Shown here: piece by piece, positions 1 through 7,944 of the stretch
Layout of the letters: the number at the start of each line of letters is the position of its first letter
Position numbering within the stretch: position 1 is the first letter of the stretch
Origin: Lysobacterales bacterium
GTDB lineage: Bacteria > Pseudomonadota > Gammaproteobacteria > Xanthomonadales > SZUA-38
Direction of reading: 5' to 3'
DNA: 64,000 bases
Assembly (NCBI GenBank): GCA_030065125.1
Contig: JASJDM010000003.1
Location: forward strand, 1-64,000
Position numbers and translations under genes: made by a program
The notes under the pieces: model-generated
Databases searched by the model: none
The model's input: the letters and a program-made list of their open reading frames with translations, nothing else
Told to the model about the DNA's origin: nothing

Positions 1-2
1 AT

Positions 3-71
3 CGCGAGGCCTTAGAAATCGATCTTAAAGAACTGAAGGAGATGCTAGAGGATTCAGGCTCCTCTCAGTAG
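3..71 (+). CDS. 3' end of an unidentified gene (partial)
   Basis: An open frame enters from the left edge and runs 22 codons, reading REALEIDLKELKEMLEDSG and ending at TAG 69-71. The charged, helix-favouring composition looks like the C-terminus of a small soluble protein. Nothing identifies the family. If the cassette interpretation of this region is right, it is the gene of the preceding cassette. Confidence 0.4.
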   Translation, partial: REALEIDLKELKEMLEDSGSSQ

Positions 72-83
72 ACACAGGATTCT

Positions 84-228
84 AACTATGTCGACCGGTT
101 TGGGTCGGATTCAGACGTTACCGCGGTAACTTCCAATTGGCGGCCAGAACCAGACATTCCCCTATTCCTGATATCACCCCGATTCTGGCAATATCGGGAA
201 ATTATTCCTGATATTTGTAGTTAGGTGG
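84..228 (+). repeat. Possible degenerate attC-like site
   Basis: CTAACTA at 84-90 is complementary to TAGTTAG near 220-226, just before the next gene. The interval holds the palindrome GTTACCGCGGTAAC and a short stem, CCCGAT/ATCGGG. Long attC sites can reach about 140 bp and have this outline, with outer complementary core boxes ending in GTTAG. The inner boxes are not clear, so this is weak and rests mainly on the good site at 691-760. Confidence 0.25.
117..130. repeat. Perfect 14-bp palindrome, copy 1
   Basis: GTTACCGCGGTAAC is perfectly self-complementary. The same 14 bases recur at 1800-1813, also in a non-coding stretch between cassette-like genes. It could be an operator or part of a recombination-site fold. 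Confidence 0.5.
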
Positions 229-229
229 C

Positions 230-436
230 ATGGGAAACATGGAAGAAAAATACGTCCCGCCAGAATACCCGCCGTTCCCAAATGACAAGGAATCCGTAAT
301 GGCGGCTCTTGCGCCCTATTTCCTCGAACAACAGCCCATGGATTTCTTTTTCGAGATGTTCATTTGCGACGTCCTCGAAGAATTGCCCAAGGAAACTCAG
401 GAAGCGCTGTCCAGTTTTGCTGATGAAACAACATGA
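230..436 (+). CDS. Small acidic protein of unknown function
   Basis: 68 aa, ATG start, rich in Glu/Asp and aromatics (for example MDFFFEMF near residue 37). There is no signal peptide, membrane segment or recognisable motif. Its stop overlaps the start of the next gene in an ATGA arrangement (433-436), so the two are probably translationally coupled. Small acidic orphan proteins are typical cargo of integron cassettes, but that is context only. A two-gene toxin-antitoxin or immunity role is possible and untested. Confidence 0.5.
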   Translation: MGNMEEKYVPPEYPPFPNDKESVMAALAPYFLEQQPMDFFFEMFICDVLEELPKETQEALSSFADETT

Positions 437-699
437 TCGCCGGCGGCGAATCTGGCACTTGGAAACAATTCGTGTCTGATAGCCTCAACTTGTCCGACAC
501 TATTGAGGTCGCGATTTGGGATCTATGGATCAGGAATAGCCAAAATGCCAGGAAAGATGGATGGAGTTATCACCCATGGCATTTCGCACAGAACTTCCTT
601 GATAACTACTTTGCCGAAGGGAGCGAAGTAGATGTTTGGGTAGGCGACGCGCTCGAATCTGCAAAAAGCCGCATCAAGGAATTCAGGCATGCAACCTAA
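433..699 (+). CDS. Small protein of unknown function, coupled to the preceding gene
   Basis: 88 aa, Trp- and Asp-rich and probably soluble. ATG 433 lies inside the stop of the upstream gene. Its TAA (697-699) lies within the left core box of the attC-like site at 691-760, as is usual in integron cassettes where attC abuts the 3' end of the cargo. I recognise no family. Confidence 0.5.
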   Translation: MIAGGESGTWKQFVSDSLNLSDTIEVAIWDLWIRNSQNARKDGWSYHPWHFAQNFLDNYFAEGSEVDVWVGDALESAKSRIKEFRHAT

Positions 700-760
700 C
701 AAATCACTCAACACAGACGCGTGCTACGCACGCGCCGGTTAGCTCAATACGTTAGGTTGC
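691..760 (+). repeat. attC-like integron recombination site
   Basis: A 70-bp element bounded by the perfect 10-bp inverted repeat GCAACCTAAC / GTTAGGTTGC. It contains the canonical right-side layout GTTAGCTC-n5-GTTAGG and a central hairpin, GCGTGC-TAC-GCACGC (719-733). This matches the attC architecture R''-L''-loop-L'-R', in which R' carries GTTRRRY. The site follows directly on a stop codon and precedes another small gene, as expected between cassettes. No integron integrase is present in the window. Confidence 0.7.
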
Positions 761-786
761 TGGTGATAGATCAAGCGGGAGGACTG

Positions 787-1599
787 GTGCTACGACAGAT
801 GGTGTTGGTGGGCACCGCGCTGATTGCTGCGACAGGGATCGCCGTGGGGCAGCCGCGATGCGAAGCAATCGGCCCGAAGCGAATTCACGTATGCGTCCAC
901 GCCGGTGAGGGTCCGACGCTGGTATTGGCAGCGGGAGCTGGGCAGGATTCTCGAACATGGTCACCTCTGCTCAAGCAGCTACGCGCACTAGGCAGGGTTG
1001 TGACCTTTGATCGTCCTGGCCTCGGGCAGAGTCCTAATGCGGATGGGCCTCGGACTCCGACGACAATCGCTCGGGAGCTTCGCCAAGTGCTATCTGCGCT
1101 CGACGTGCCAAGCCCTGTCCTGCTGATCGGCCACTCGATGGGCGGAGTCCATGCGCTGCGATACGCCGACCTCTTTCCCGAGCACGTCGCCGGAGTCGTT
1201 CTCCTCGATACACCCCCACCGAGTTTCGAGCGGGATCGCTTGGAGCTCCTGTCCGCTGAGGATAGGGAAGACCGTCGACGAGCGCTCGCGGAAGGGCGTT
1301 TGCGTGCGCCGTCCGTGGTCGGACGTGAACGAGACGGAGCCGCTGCGGAGCGATGGGAGTTCCATGGCTTTCCTGTGGAGCGTCCGTTGTTCGTGGTGGT
1401 TGCGGATCAGCAGGACTTCGGCGACCTCGGCAGTCCGGAGGCGCAGCGAAGCCTCTGGATGCAACGGTCATCCCAGTGGCTGGACTTGTCGGAGAGCGCC
1501 GACATAGTGGTCGCCAGTGGCAGCGGGCACATGATCCATCATGATCGACCAGAAGTCGTCCTTGAGGTGGTCATGCGCCTTATTGATCGTGTGAAGTAG
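787..1599 (+). CDS. Secreted alpha/beta-fold hydrolase
   Basis: About 270 aa. GTG 787 is preferred: it follows GGGAGGA (777-783) and gives a positively charged n-region (MLRQ) ahead of a hydrophobic run, so a periplasmic signal peptide is likely. ATG 799 is the alternative. The nucleophile elbow GHSMGG gives the catalytic Ser, DRPGLGQS matches the strand-4 loop of the family, and the C-terminal GSGHMIHHDRPE supplies the catalytic His. The acid is probably the Asp of VVVADQQD. The substrate is not predictable; an esterase or epoxide-hydrolase-like activity would fit. It lies between two attC-like sites and may be cassette cargo. Confidence 0.75.
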   Translation: MLRQMVLVGTALIAATGIAVGQPRCEAIGPKRIHVCVHAGEGPTLVLAAGAGQDSRTWSPLLKQLRALGRVVTFDRPGLGQSPNADGPRTPTTIARELRQVLSALDVPSPVLLIGHSMGGVHALRYADLFPEHVAGVVLLDTPPPSFERDRLELLSAEDREDRRRALAEGRLRAPSVVGRERDGAAAERWEFHGFPVERPLFVVVADQQDFGDLGSPEAQRSLWMQRSSQWLDLSESADIVVASGSGHMIHHDRPEVVLEVVMRLIDRVK

Positions 1600-1615
1600 A
1601 TGGGGTGGGTCAGCA

Positions 1616-1850
1616 GCCTAACAAGCGGTTGCTACTGACGCGGGTTCGAGAGGGTGGTAGGGAGCACTCGCCTTGCGGCTCGCACCCAACGGGGACCAAG
1701 TTGCCGCGCTGTTCCTCCTCCCACATCTTCTTTCGCAGAGGTAGAGGTTGCGGCTGCCTGACACCCCGCTCAACTGGACGCGGGCAAATCCTGCGCCGCG
1801 TTACCGCGGTAACGTGCGGCGGCGCGCCAGTTAGCTCGAAGACGTCAGCG
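1616..1850 (+). repeat. Possible degenerate attC-like site with long insert
   Basis: GCCTAACAAG at 1616-1625 resembles a left core box. GTTAGCTC-n5-GTCAGCG near 1830-1848 follows the same layout as the right half of the good site at 691-760. CTACTGACGCG on the left pairs with CGCGCCAGTTAG on the right, leaving one unpaired base, as in attC L boxes. At about 235 bp it is longer than known attC sites and R' is imperfect (GTCAGCG), so it may be decayed or interrupted. The rest of the 1600-1849 gap holds nothing else I can identify. Confidence 0.25.
1800..1813. repeat. Perfect 14-bp palindrome, copy 2
   Basis: Identical to the GTTACCGCGGTAAC palindrome at 117-130. Here it sits just before the right half of the degenerate attC-like site. 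Confidence 0.5.
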
Positions 1851-2027
1851 TGTATCGAATTGCTGCAGGATTGGCCCTTTTGGCTGTGTCCGCTGTTGCG
1901 AACGCACTTTGCCCCGGATCGACATTTGATCTGGTTTGGGCCCATTTCCAAGCTGATCAACAAACCAGTCGAGCCAGGCTAAATGTCTGCTTAGGGACCC
2001 TTTCCAGACGGTATACAATTGCGCCAA

Positions 2028-2267
2028 ATGAGTACCAGGAATCACTCGAGGAGTATTCGTTTTCGACTAGCCATATCTCCCGAGGAATACCTGGCTTATT
2101 ATCAAGGCAGCGCGCAAGTTGTCGTCGCACGCTCAGATGACAACAGGATTATTCGATTTCCCGCCAGCGCAATCCGAAAGTTTGTCACCAATGATGGTAT
2201 TCACGGGAGCTTTGAAATTTCGTTTGATGAAAACAACAAACTTATTGCAGTAAAGCCAGTAGATTAG
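2028..2267 (+). CDS. DUF2835 family protein
   Basis: 79 aa. The segment from about residue 10 (ISPEEYLAYYQG, then IIRFPASAIRKFVTNDGIHG) matches the small DUF2835 family of gammaproteobacteria, whose function is unknown. ATG 2028 is chosen over TTG 2019 on codon preference. A good -10 box, TATACAAT (2012-2019), lies only about 8 nt upstream, so the transcript may be nearly leaderless. It is followed by the hairpin array at 2284-2390 and converges with the TetR gene. Confidence 0.8.
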   Translation: MSTRNHSRSIRFRLAISPEEYLAYYQGSAQVVVARSDDNRIIRFPASAIRKFVTNDGIHGSFEISFDENNKLIAVKPVD

Positions 2268-2283
2268 GGCAGGCCAAATCCCA

Positions 2284-2390
2284 GGCCGCCAAGCGGCCGT
2301 TCCCCAGCTCACGCAGTGAGCGTTCCCCAGAACGCGCAGCGTTCGTTCCCCAGGATGCGAAGCATCCGTTCCCCGCGCGCGTCAGCGCGC
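2284..2390. repeat. Tandem array of five short hairpins with 23-nt period
   Basis: Five 15-16-nt hairpins start at 2284, 2307, 2330, 2353 and 2375. The stems are GGCCGC, GCTCAC, GAACGC, GGATGC and GCGCGC, each followed by a CAA, GCA, GCA, GAA or GTCA loop and its exact complement. They are joined by the constant linker GTTCCCC(A). Stem sequences differ completely while pairing is perfect in every unit, so the structure, not the sequence, appears conserved. The array fills the space between two convergent genes and could act as a bidirectional terminator, an RNA-stabilising 3' end, or a single-stranded-DNA recognition array. Confidence 0.85.
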
Positions 2391-3002
2391 CTACGCCATC
2401 CCCGCCCGAACAAACGCCAGCAACTCTTCCGCCACCCGCTCCTGGTAAGCCGCTGAATCCTCCCCCTCGGGCATTTTCGCCATGCCGAAGTCCGCCATGA
2501 CGTAGGTCAGGGCGCCGACGATGAAATCCACCCGCAGGGCCAGTTGGGCCGGGGTGAGCTGGGGCAGGGCCTCGCCCAGGGCGTGGAAAAAGCGGCTGTT
2601 GATGTCGCCGTATTCCCGCGACAGGAATTCCCGCAGTGGATCGCGGTACTCCACGTAGGCCCGGGCGAGGATCTGGACGAATTCCCGTCCCTCGGTGGAA
2701 TCCCGGCTCATGTCCAGGGCCGGCATGATGAAGGCGCGCAGAATCTGGTCCAGTGAAGGTGGTGAGCCCTCGGCCAGCACCCGGTCCAGGGCCTGGGCAC
2801 GGCGTTCGGCCAGTTCGTCGATGCGGCGCCGAAATACCTCGTTGATCAGGTTTTCCTTGCTGCCGAAGTGATAGTTGACCGCGGCCAGGTTGACCTGCGC
2901 CAGCTCGGTGACGCCGCGCATGGACGCACCGGCAAATCCTTCCCTGGCAATGAGGGCTTCGGCCGCCCGCAACAGGCGTTCTTTGGTGGAATCCGATGAC
3001 AC
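2391..3002 (-). CDS. TetR/AcrR family transcriptional regulator (PsrA-like)
   Basis: 203 aa, GTG start. The N-terminal DNA-binding domain covers residues 5-50: ERLLRAAEALIAREGFAG, then GVTELAQVNLAAVNYHFGSK, where the recognition helix ends in the typical YHFGSK. The VNLAAVNYHFGSK wording and the long C-terminal helical ligand domain resemble PsrA-type fatty-acid-responsive repressors. The ligand is inferred, not shown. It is convergent with DUF2835; the genes downstream of its own promoter side (ndk onward) run the other way, so its targets are unclear. Confidence 0.85.
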   Translation of the reverse strand: MSSDSTKERLLRAAEALIAREGFAGASMRGVTELAQVNLAAVNYHFGSKENLINEVFRRRIDELAERRAQALDRVLAEGSPPSLDQILRAFIMPALDMSRDSTEGREFVQILARAYVEYRDPLREFLSREYGDINSRFFHALGEALPQLTPAQLALRVDFIVGALTYVMADFGMAKMPEGEDSAAYQERVAEELLAFVRAGMA

Positions 3003-3103
3003 TGACGCAACAGGATAGAAGTGAAGAGCATTTATCCTACTTGAGGCGGCCCATGGATCAAAACGTGCCGGCGTCGGCGGGAGCGAAATTTTTTGGCCCG
3101 AAA

Positions 3104-3240
3104 CCTTGAAAAACCGGGGCTTTAGCTCAATTTTCGATGTCTCCCGATGTGGGGCTGACGGCCGGTATCTCCAGTTACCGCAACATTGCCACCCATCAGG
3201 ACAGATATGTCATCTAAGCCCACGTTTCTGCGTGGGTTTT
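3104..3240 (+). ncRNA. Candidate small RNA or leader ending in an intrinsic terminator
   Basis: The 308-bp gap between tetR and ndk has no gene. A plus-strand terminator-like hairpin (3216-3240) has no coding gene ending upstream of it on that strand, since the neighbouring tetR reads the other way. A TTGAAA box (3104) could start a transcript of about 100 nt ending there. The -10 region is weak and I recognise no RNA family, so this is only a candidate. An attenuator in the ndk leader is the alternative. Confidence 0.25.
3216..3240 (+). terminator. Rho-independent terminator-like hairpin upstream of ndk
   Basis: CCCACG (3219-3224), a TTTCTG loop, CGTGGG (3231-3236) and then TTTT. It lies about 70 nt before ndk. 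Confidence 0.6.
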
Positions 3241-3310
3241 ATGTTATTATTTCGCGCCTTCACTGGCGTCCCTGCCATAAGCAGGATCAGAGACTCAGGA
3301 AAAACAAGAA

Positions 3311-3724
3311 ATGGCCATCGAAAGAACGCTTTCCATCATCAAGCCCGACGCCGTTGCCAAGAACATCATTGGCGAAATTCTCAAGCGATTCGAGACCGCT
3401 GGTCTGAGGATCATCGCTGCCCGCATGATGCACCTCAGCCCGGAACAGGCCGGAGAGTTTTACGCGGTGCACAGGGAACGCCCGTTTTACAATGACCTGG
3501 TGAGCTACATGAGTTCAGGCCCGGTCATGGTCCAGGCCCTGGAAGGTGACGGTGCCATCGCCCTGAATCGCGAACTGATGGGGGCCACCAACCCGGCGGA
3601 AGCGGCCCCGGGCACGATTCGGGCGGATTTCGCCGACAGCATTGAAGCCAACGCCGTGCATGGATCCGACGGGCCGGATACGGCGGCGGTGGAAATCGGC
3701 TTCTTCTTCCCGGAGCTGGGGTGA
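3311..3724 (+). CDS. ndk: Nucleoside diphosphate kinase
   Basis: 137 aa, close to the usual length. It transfers the gamma-phosphate from ATP to other NDPs through a phosphohistidine. The N-terminus [15 protein letters not shown] is the family signature. The catalytic His lies in NAVHGSD (about residue 117), and [16 protein letters not shown] and GTIRADFA are further nucleotide-site motifs. The stop overlaps the GTG of rlmN by 4 bases, and this starts the ndk-rlmN-pilW-rodZ-hisS-yfgM-bamB-der block known from gammaproteobacteria. Confidence 0.97.
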   Translation: MAIERTLSIIKPDAVAKNIIGEILKRFETAGLRIIAARMMHLSPEQAGEFYAVHRERPFYNDLVSYMSSGPVMVQALEGDGAIALNRELMGATNPAEAAPGTIRADFADSIEANAVHGSDGPDTAAVEIGFFFPELG

Positions 3725-4860
3725 ACACCATCGCCTCGAAATCGAACCTGATGGACCTGGATCGCCCGGGTCTCGGGGCCTTTTTCGAGGCAATGGGAGA
3801 GAAACGCTACCGTGCGGATCAGTTGGTCAAGTGGATACACCGCCACGGCCGTACTGACTTTGGCAGCATGACCGACATCAGCAAGGCGCTGCGCCAGCGC
3901 CTGGCCGACGCCGCTCAGGTCGAGCCGCCGCGGGTGCTGACCGAAAAAACCTCGGACGACGGCACGCGCAAGTGGCTGCTGGGGGTTGGGTGCAACAACG
4001 CCGTGGAAACGGTATTCATCCCAGAACCCAACCGGGGCACCCTGTGCATCAGTTCCCAGGCGGGCTGCAGCCTGAACTGCACGTTCTGCTCCACCGCGAC
4101 CCAGGGATTCAGCCGTAACCTCACCACCGGCGAGATCATTGGCCAGGTCTGGGTTGCCGCCCAATCGCTGGAACACACCCAGGCGGATCGCAAAATCACC
4201 AACGTGGTTTTCATGGGAATGGGCGAACCCCTGATGAACTTTGAGCCGGTGGTCAGCGCCATCGAACTCATGCGTGACGACCTGGCCTACGGTCTGGCTG
4301 GTCGACGCATTACGGTGAGCACCGCGGGGTTGGTGCCCGGAATCGACCGGCTGCGGGAATGCACCGACGTGAGCCTGGCGGTGTCGCTGCATGGGGCCAC
4401 CGATGAGCTGCGAAACCGACTGGTACCGCTGAACAAAAAGTATCCGATCAAGGAGCTGATGGCGGCTTGCCGGCGTTACCTGGACGGCCGCAACCGGGCG
4501 CGCATCACCTTCGAATACACCTTGATCGACGGCGTCAACGATGCCGCCGATGATGCCCGTAAACTGGTGCGACTGTTGCGCTCGGTCCCGTCCAAACTCA
4601 ACCTGATTCCCTTCAACCCGTTTCCCGGAACCGAGTTCAAGCGCAGCAGCGAAGCCGCCATTAACCGGTTCCAGAAGATCGTACTGGACGCCGGTCTGGT
4701 GGCGACGGTCAGAAAGACCCGGGGTGACGACATCGATGCAGCCTGCGGCCAACTGGTCGGCCAGATCGCCGACCGGACCCGGCGCCAGGAGCGGTTTCGC
4801 AAACGCCTTGCTGCACAACCGCTGCCCGTGACCGTCAACAGCGGAGCGCCGGTTCTGTGA
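3721..4860 (+). CDS. rlmN: Dual-specificity 23S rRNA (A2503-C2)/tRNA (A37-C2) methyltransferase RlmN
   Basis: 379 aa, GTG start inside the ndk stop. This radical-SAM enzyme methylates C2 of A2503 in 23S rRNA and A37 in some tRNAs. The Fe-S motif CSLNCTFC (about residue 115) binds the SAM cluster. Next come GEIIGQVW and [10 protein letters not shown], typical of RlmN, then the C-terminal Cys in DIDAACGQL that forms the methyl-transfer intermediate. The gene overlaps the next start by 4 bases. Confidence 0.97.
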   Translation: MNTIASKSNLMDLDRPGLGAFFEAMGEKRYRADQLVKWIHRHGRTDFGSMTDISKALRQRLADAAQVEPPRVLTEKTSDDGTRKWLLGVGCNNAVETVFIPEPNRGTLCISSQAGCSLNCTFCSTATQGFSRNLTTGEIIGQVWVAAQSLEHTQADRKITNVVFMGMGEPLMNFEPVVSAIELMRDDLAYGLAGRRITVSTAGLVPGIDRLRECTDVSLAVSLHGATDELRNRLVPLNKKYPIKELMAACRRYLDGRNRARITFEYTLIDGVNDAADDARKLVRLLRSVPSKLNLIPFNPFPGTEFKRSSEAAINRFQKIVLDAGLVATVRKTRGDDIDAACGQLVGQIADRTRRQERFRKRLAAQPLPVTVNSGAPVL

Positions 4861-5663
4861 AGGGTTTCACGGACAGGCCCGTCGGATCTGTAGCAAGTTG
4901 GCTGCTGATCCTGGCTTGTCTGGGCCTGGTCAGCTGTGCCGGAGGTGGTTCCCGTTCGGCGCTCGACGAGCCCACGGAGCGGCGAAAGTCGGCCGATATC
5001 AACACCCAGCTGGCGGTGGGATACCTGGAGAAAGGAGACCCTGAAACTGCGCTGGAGAAGATCAGTCGGGCCCTGGAGCAGGATTCTACGTCACCCACCG
5101 CCCACACGGTGGCGGGGATTGTATACGAGCAGATTGGTCAGTTGGACAAGGCTGAAGACCATTACAGTACCGCGGTGCGGCTGGATCCCGACGATGGAGA
5201 CCTGCTCAACAACTACGGGCAGATCCTTTGTACCCTGGGTAAGTTTGCCGAGTCAGATGAGTACTTCCGACGTGCCGTATCGCAACCTTTTTACCGGACG
5301 CCCGAAGTTGCTTTGACCAATTCGGGCGCCTGTCTGGAACTGGCCGGGAAGGCAGACCTGGCCGAACGACGCTACCGGGACGCGCTGGATAACAACGAAA
5401 CTTATCCAGACGCCCTGTATCGTCTCTCTCGAAGTCTTTGTACCCGGGGTGATAACTTCCGGGCGCGGGCTTTTCTTCAGCGCTATCAGTCGATAGCGCC
5501 CGATTCGCCAGAATCGCTGTGGCTTTGTTATGTTATTGAAACCCGACTCGGTGACCAACAGGCGGCCGGAGGCTGCTCACAACAATTAACGTCAGGCTAT
5601 CCCGAGTCCGGTTACACCAAACTCTTGATAGAGGGGAGTGCAGGAAATGACTTCTGCGGATGA
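4857..5663 (+). CDS. pilW: Type IV pilus biogenesis/stability lipoprotein PilW (PilF), TPR protein
   Basis: 268 aa, GTG start overlapping the rlmN stop. A lipoprotein signal peptide ends in the lipobox LVSC. Tandem tetratricopeptide repeats follow, for example [19 protein letters not shown], then [19 protein letters not shown]. In the family this outer-membrane pilotin helps assemble the PilQ secretin. Its position after rlmN is the conserved one. It overlaps the first codons of rodZ by about 17 nt if ATG 5647 is used. Confidence 0.9.
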   Translation: MKGFTDRPVGSVASWLLILACLGLVSCAGGGSRSALDEPTERRKSADINTQLAVGYLEKGDPETALEKISRALEQDSTSPTAHTVAGIVYEQIGQLDKAEDHYSTAVRLDPDDGDLLNNYGQILCTLGKFAESDEYFRRAVSQPFYRTPEVALTNSGACLELAGKADLAERRYRDALDNNETYPDALYRLSRSLCTRGDNFRARAFLQRYQSIAPDSPESLWLCYVIETRLGDQQAAGGCSQQLTSGYPESGYTKLLIEGSAGNDFCG

Positions 5664-6528
5664 CGGCACCCTGGGCCCAGATGCCCAGGTATCAGACCAG
5701 GCACCACCGGAGCAGGACACTGCGGCCGGCGTTCAGCCAGATGCCATTCCGGTGTCATTTGGTGAACGCCTGCGTCATATCCGAAAAGAACAGGGGCAAA
5801 GCGTTGCCGACGTGGCCCGCCAGCTCAACCTGACCAGCACCACCGTGCGCCGGATCGAATCCGGCAGCTGGGAAGAGCTGGGACCCGCCGTGTACGGGCG
5901 GGGTTACGTTGCCGCTTATGCCCGCAAGCTGGACCAGGACCCGGCGGAAACCGACGGCTACTTCGGTCAGTCCGAGGTTCATCGACTTGAGCAGGAAATG
6001 GAAGTGCTCAGTGCGCGTCCCAGGCCATCCGCCTGGTGGCGCTATCAAAGGGTACTGACCTACGTCGCCGCGACCGCGCTGCTGGCGATTCCCCTGGTGA
6101 CCTGGTTGAGTCGGGCATTCCAGCCCATGGTGGCGCCGGTGCCGGTGGCGGAAACCGGCGCCGAGAGCGGTGACTCCATGGAGCCCAGAGAGACGGTGGT
6201 GGTCGACGAACCCCTGCTGGCGGCTATGACCCCGATTCCAGATCTGAGCGTGGCTTCCAGTGTGCCGGAAACCGTAGCACCGCCGCTGCTGGTGCTGGAA
6301 TTCCGTGAGCGCGCCTGGCTGGAGGCCACGACCGCCAGCGGCGAAAAACTGGCTTACGGCCTGATGGAGGCCGGCACCCGCCAGGAGCTGGACGCTTCCG
6401 CCGGGCTGTCGGTTCGACTGGGCAACGCCGACGGCGTGTCGGTGGAGCTGATGGGAAAGCCCTACGACCTGAGCAGCTTTATTCGACAGGATCTGGCGGA
6501 GTTCGACATCGAGCCCCAGCGCCAGTAA
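5647..6528 (+). CDS. rodZ: RodZ-like cell-shape protein (HTH domain, single TM, DUF4115)
   Basis: About 293 aa. ATG 5647 is preferred to GTG 5638, which lies too close to GAGGGG. An N-terminal Cro-type helix-turn-helix (GERLRHIRKEQGQSVADVA, then LNLTSTTVRRIE) is cytoplasmic in the family and contacts MreB. A single TM lies near residue 145 (LTYVAATALLAIPLVTWL). The C-terminal periplasmic domain (LEFRERAWLEATTASGEKL) is DUF4115. A strong terminator follows at 6544-6579. In many relatives ispG comes next, but it is absent here. Confidence 0.9.
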   Translation: MTSADDGTLGPDAQVSDQAPPEQDTAAGVQPDAIPVSFGERLRHIRKEQGQSVADVARQLNLTSTTVRRIESGSWEELGPAVYGRGYVAAYARKLDQDPAETDGYFGQSEVHRLEQEMEVLSARPRPSAWWRYQRVLTYVAATALLAIPLVTWLSRAFQPMVAPVPVAETGAESGDSMEPRETVVVDEPLLAAMTPIPDLSVASSVPETVAPPLLVLEFRERAWLEATTASGEKLAYGLMEAGTRQELDASAGLSVRLGNADGVSVELMGKPYDLSSFIRQDLAEFDIEPQRQ

Positions 6529-6543
6529 CCAATTGAGCAACTG

Positions 6544-6579
6544 GCCACCGGGGTGTATGGGCCCCGGTGGCTTTTTTTT
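6544..6579 (+). terminator. Rho-independent terminator between rodZ and hisS
   Basis: GCCACCGGGG (6544-6553), a short loop, CCCCGGTGGC (6562-6571), then eight T. It ends the ndk-to-rodZ transcript just before the hisS start, so hisS needs its own promoter or read-through. Confidence 0.9.
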
Positions 6580-6592
6580 GACGGACATTCCA

Positions 6593-7894
6593 GTGAGCGA
6601 CAAGATCCCACGCGTCAAGGGTATGTATGACATCACGCCTGAACACACGCCGCTGTGGCGCTGGGTTGAGGAAAAAGCCTGTGGCATCTTGAATGCGGCC
6701 GGCTATGGCGAGATCCGGCTGCCGCTGCTGGAAAAAACGGCCCTGTTCGCCCGCTCCATCGGGGAAGAAACCGACGTGGTGTCGAAGGAAATGTATACCT
6801 TCGAAGACCGTAACGGCGACAGCCTGACGCTCCGGCCCGAGGCCACCGCGGGGTGTGTCCGCGCGGTCATCCAGAACGGTCTGCTGCACGGTCACGGCGT
6901 CAAAGTGTGGTATTCCGGCCCCATGTTCCGCCATGAAAACGTCCAGCGTGGCCGCAATCGCCAGTTCTACCAGATCGGCGCCGAGGCCTACGGGCTTGCC
7001 GGACCGGACGTGGATGCAGAACTCATCGTGTTGCTGCAGCAACTGTGGGAGCAGCTGGGAATTGAGGGGGTCGAACTGCAGATCAACAGCCTGGGGTCAC
7101 CGGAATCCAGGGCCGCTTACCGGGATACCCTGGTTGAATACCTGAGCGACAACCGGGATCGGCTTGACGACGACAGCGTACGTCGGCTTGAGCGAAATCC
7201 ACTGCGCATACTCGACAGCAAGAATCCCGACATGGCGGCGGTGGTGGCGCAGGCGCCGTCGCTGCTGGACCACCTGGACCCGGAGTCCGCTGATCATTTC
7301 GAAAGCCTGCAGGAAATGCTCAGCGCCTGCGGGGTCCAGGCAACCGTGAATCCCCGGCTGGTTCGAGGTCTGGATTACTACACCCGCACCGTTTTTGAGT
7401 GGGTGACCGGCGACCTTGGCAGCCAGGGGACCATCTGCGCTGGCGGGCGCTATGACGGCCTGGTGCAGCGCCTGGGCGGCGCCGCGGTTCCGGCCGTAGG
7501 CTATTCCATGGGCCTGGACCGGGTGGTGGAGCTGATCGGGGTCCAGGGCAAACAGCCCGATCTGCCGGCGACCCATGCCTACCTGATCGTGGGTGGGCAG
7601 GGGTGCCAGGTCGCAGGCCAGGTACTGGCTGACCAGTTGCGACGTACGGTGCCAGGTATGCGCCTGCAGACCAACCTTGGCCAGGGCAGCTTCAAAAGCC
7701 AGTTCAAGCGGGCTGACCGCAGCGGCGCTGAACTGGCGCTGGTGCTGGCCGAGGACGAAGTCCAGCGGGGCGTCGTTCAGGTGAAATTTCTGCGTGACCA
7801 GCGGGAACAGCTGGAGATTGCGCAGGTCGAACTGCCAGGCTGGCTGCGCCAGTGGCAGGCCGAGCAACAGCCAAGGCCCGAATCCCAGCCATAA
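6593..7894 (+). CDS. hisS: Histidyl-tRNA synthetase
   Basis: About 433 aa. GTG 6593 is chosen because the longer in-frame extension would translate the terminator. The product then begins MSDKIPRVKGMYDITPEH, typical of HisRS. Class II motif 2 is GPMFRHENVQRGRNRQFYQ. The histidine-specific loops RGLDYYTRTVFEW and CAGGRYDGL are present. The C-terminal anticodon-binding domain ends near VQVKFLRDQREQLEI. Confidence 0.97.
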   Translation: MSDKIPRVKGMYDITPEHTPLWRWVEEKACGILNAAGYGEIRLPLLEKTALFARSIGEETDVVSKEMYTFEDRNGDSLTLRPEATAGCVRAVIQNGLLHGHGVKVWYSGPMFRHENVQRGRNRQFYQIGAEAYGLAGPDVDAELIVLLQQLWEQLGIEGVELQINSLGSPESRAAYRDTLVEYLSDNRDRLDDDSVRRLERNPLRILDSKNPDMAAVVAQAPSLLDHLDPESADHFESLQEMLSACGVQATVNPRLVRGLDYYTRTVFEWVTGDLGSQGTICAGGRYDGLVQRLGGAAVPAVGYSMGLDRVVELIGVQGKQPDLPATHAYLIVGGQGCQVAGQVLADQLRRTVPGMRLQTNLGQGSFKSQFKRADRSGAELALVLAEDEVQRGVVQVKFLRDQREQLEIAQVELPGWLRQWQAEQQPRPESQP

Positions 7895-7944
7895 CTGATA
7901 AACTAGCGGGTTTGAACAAACCCTGACAGAGGGAGTGTCCTCCA

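Noticed and set aside
1850..2140. 96-codon frame with a signal-peptide-like start (MYRIAAGLALLAVSAVANA)
   Set aside because: Its last third overlaps the DUF2835 gene in another frame and becomes Arg/Ser-rich, as expected for an out-of-frame reading. A short cassette remnant is possible, but I could not support a gene.
2284..2390. CRISPR array
   Set aside because: The repeat unit is only 8 bp and each 'spacer' is itself a perfect hairpin. No cas genes are near.
3505..4818. 437-codon open frame antisense to rlmN
   Set aside because: It lies wholly opposite a clear gene in GC-rich DNA, has low-complexity Gln/Gly/Val composition and no family motifs.
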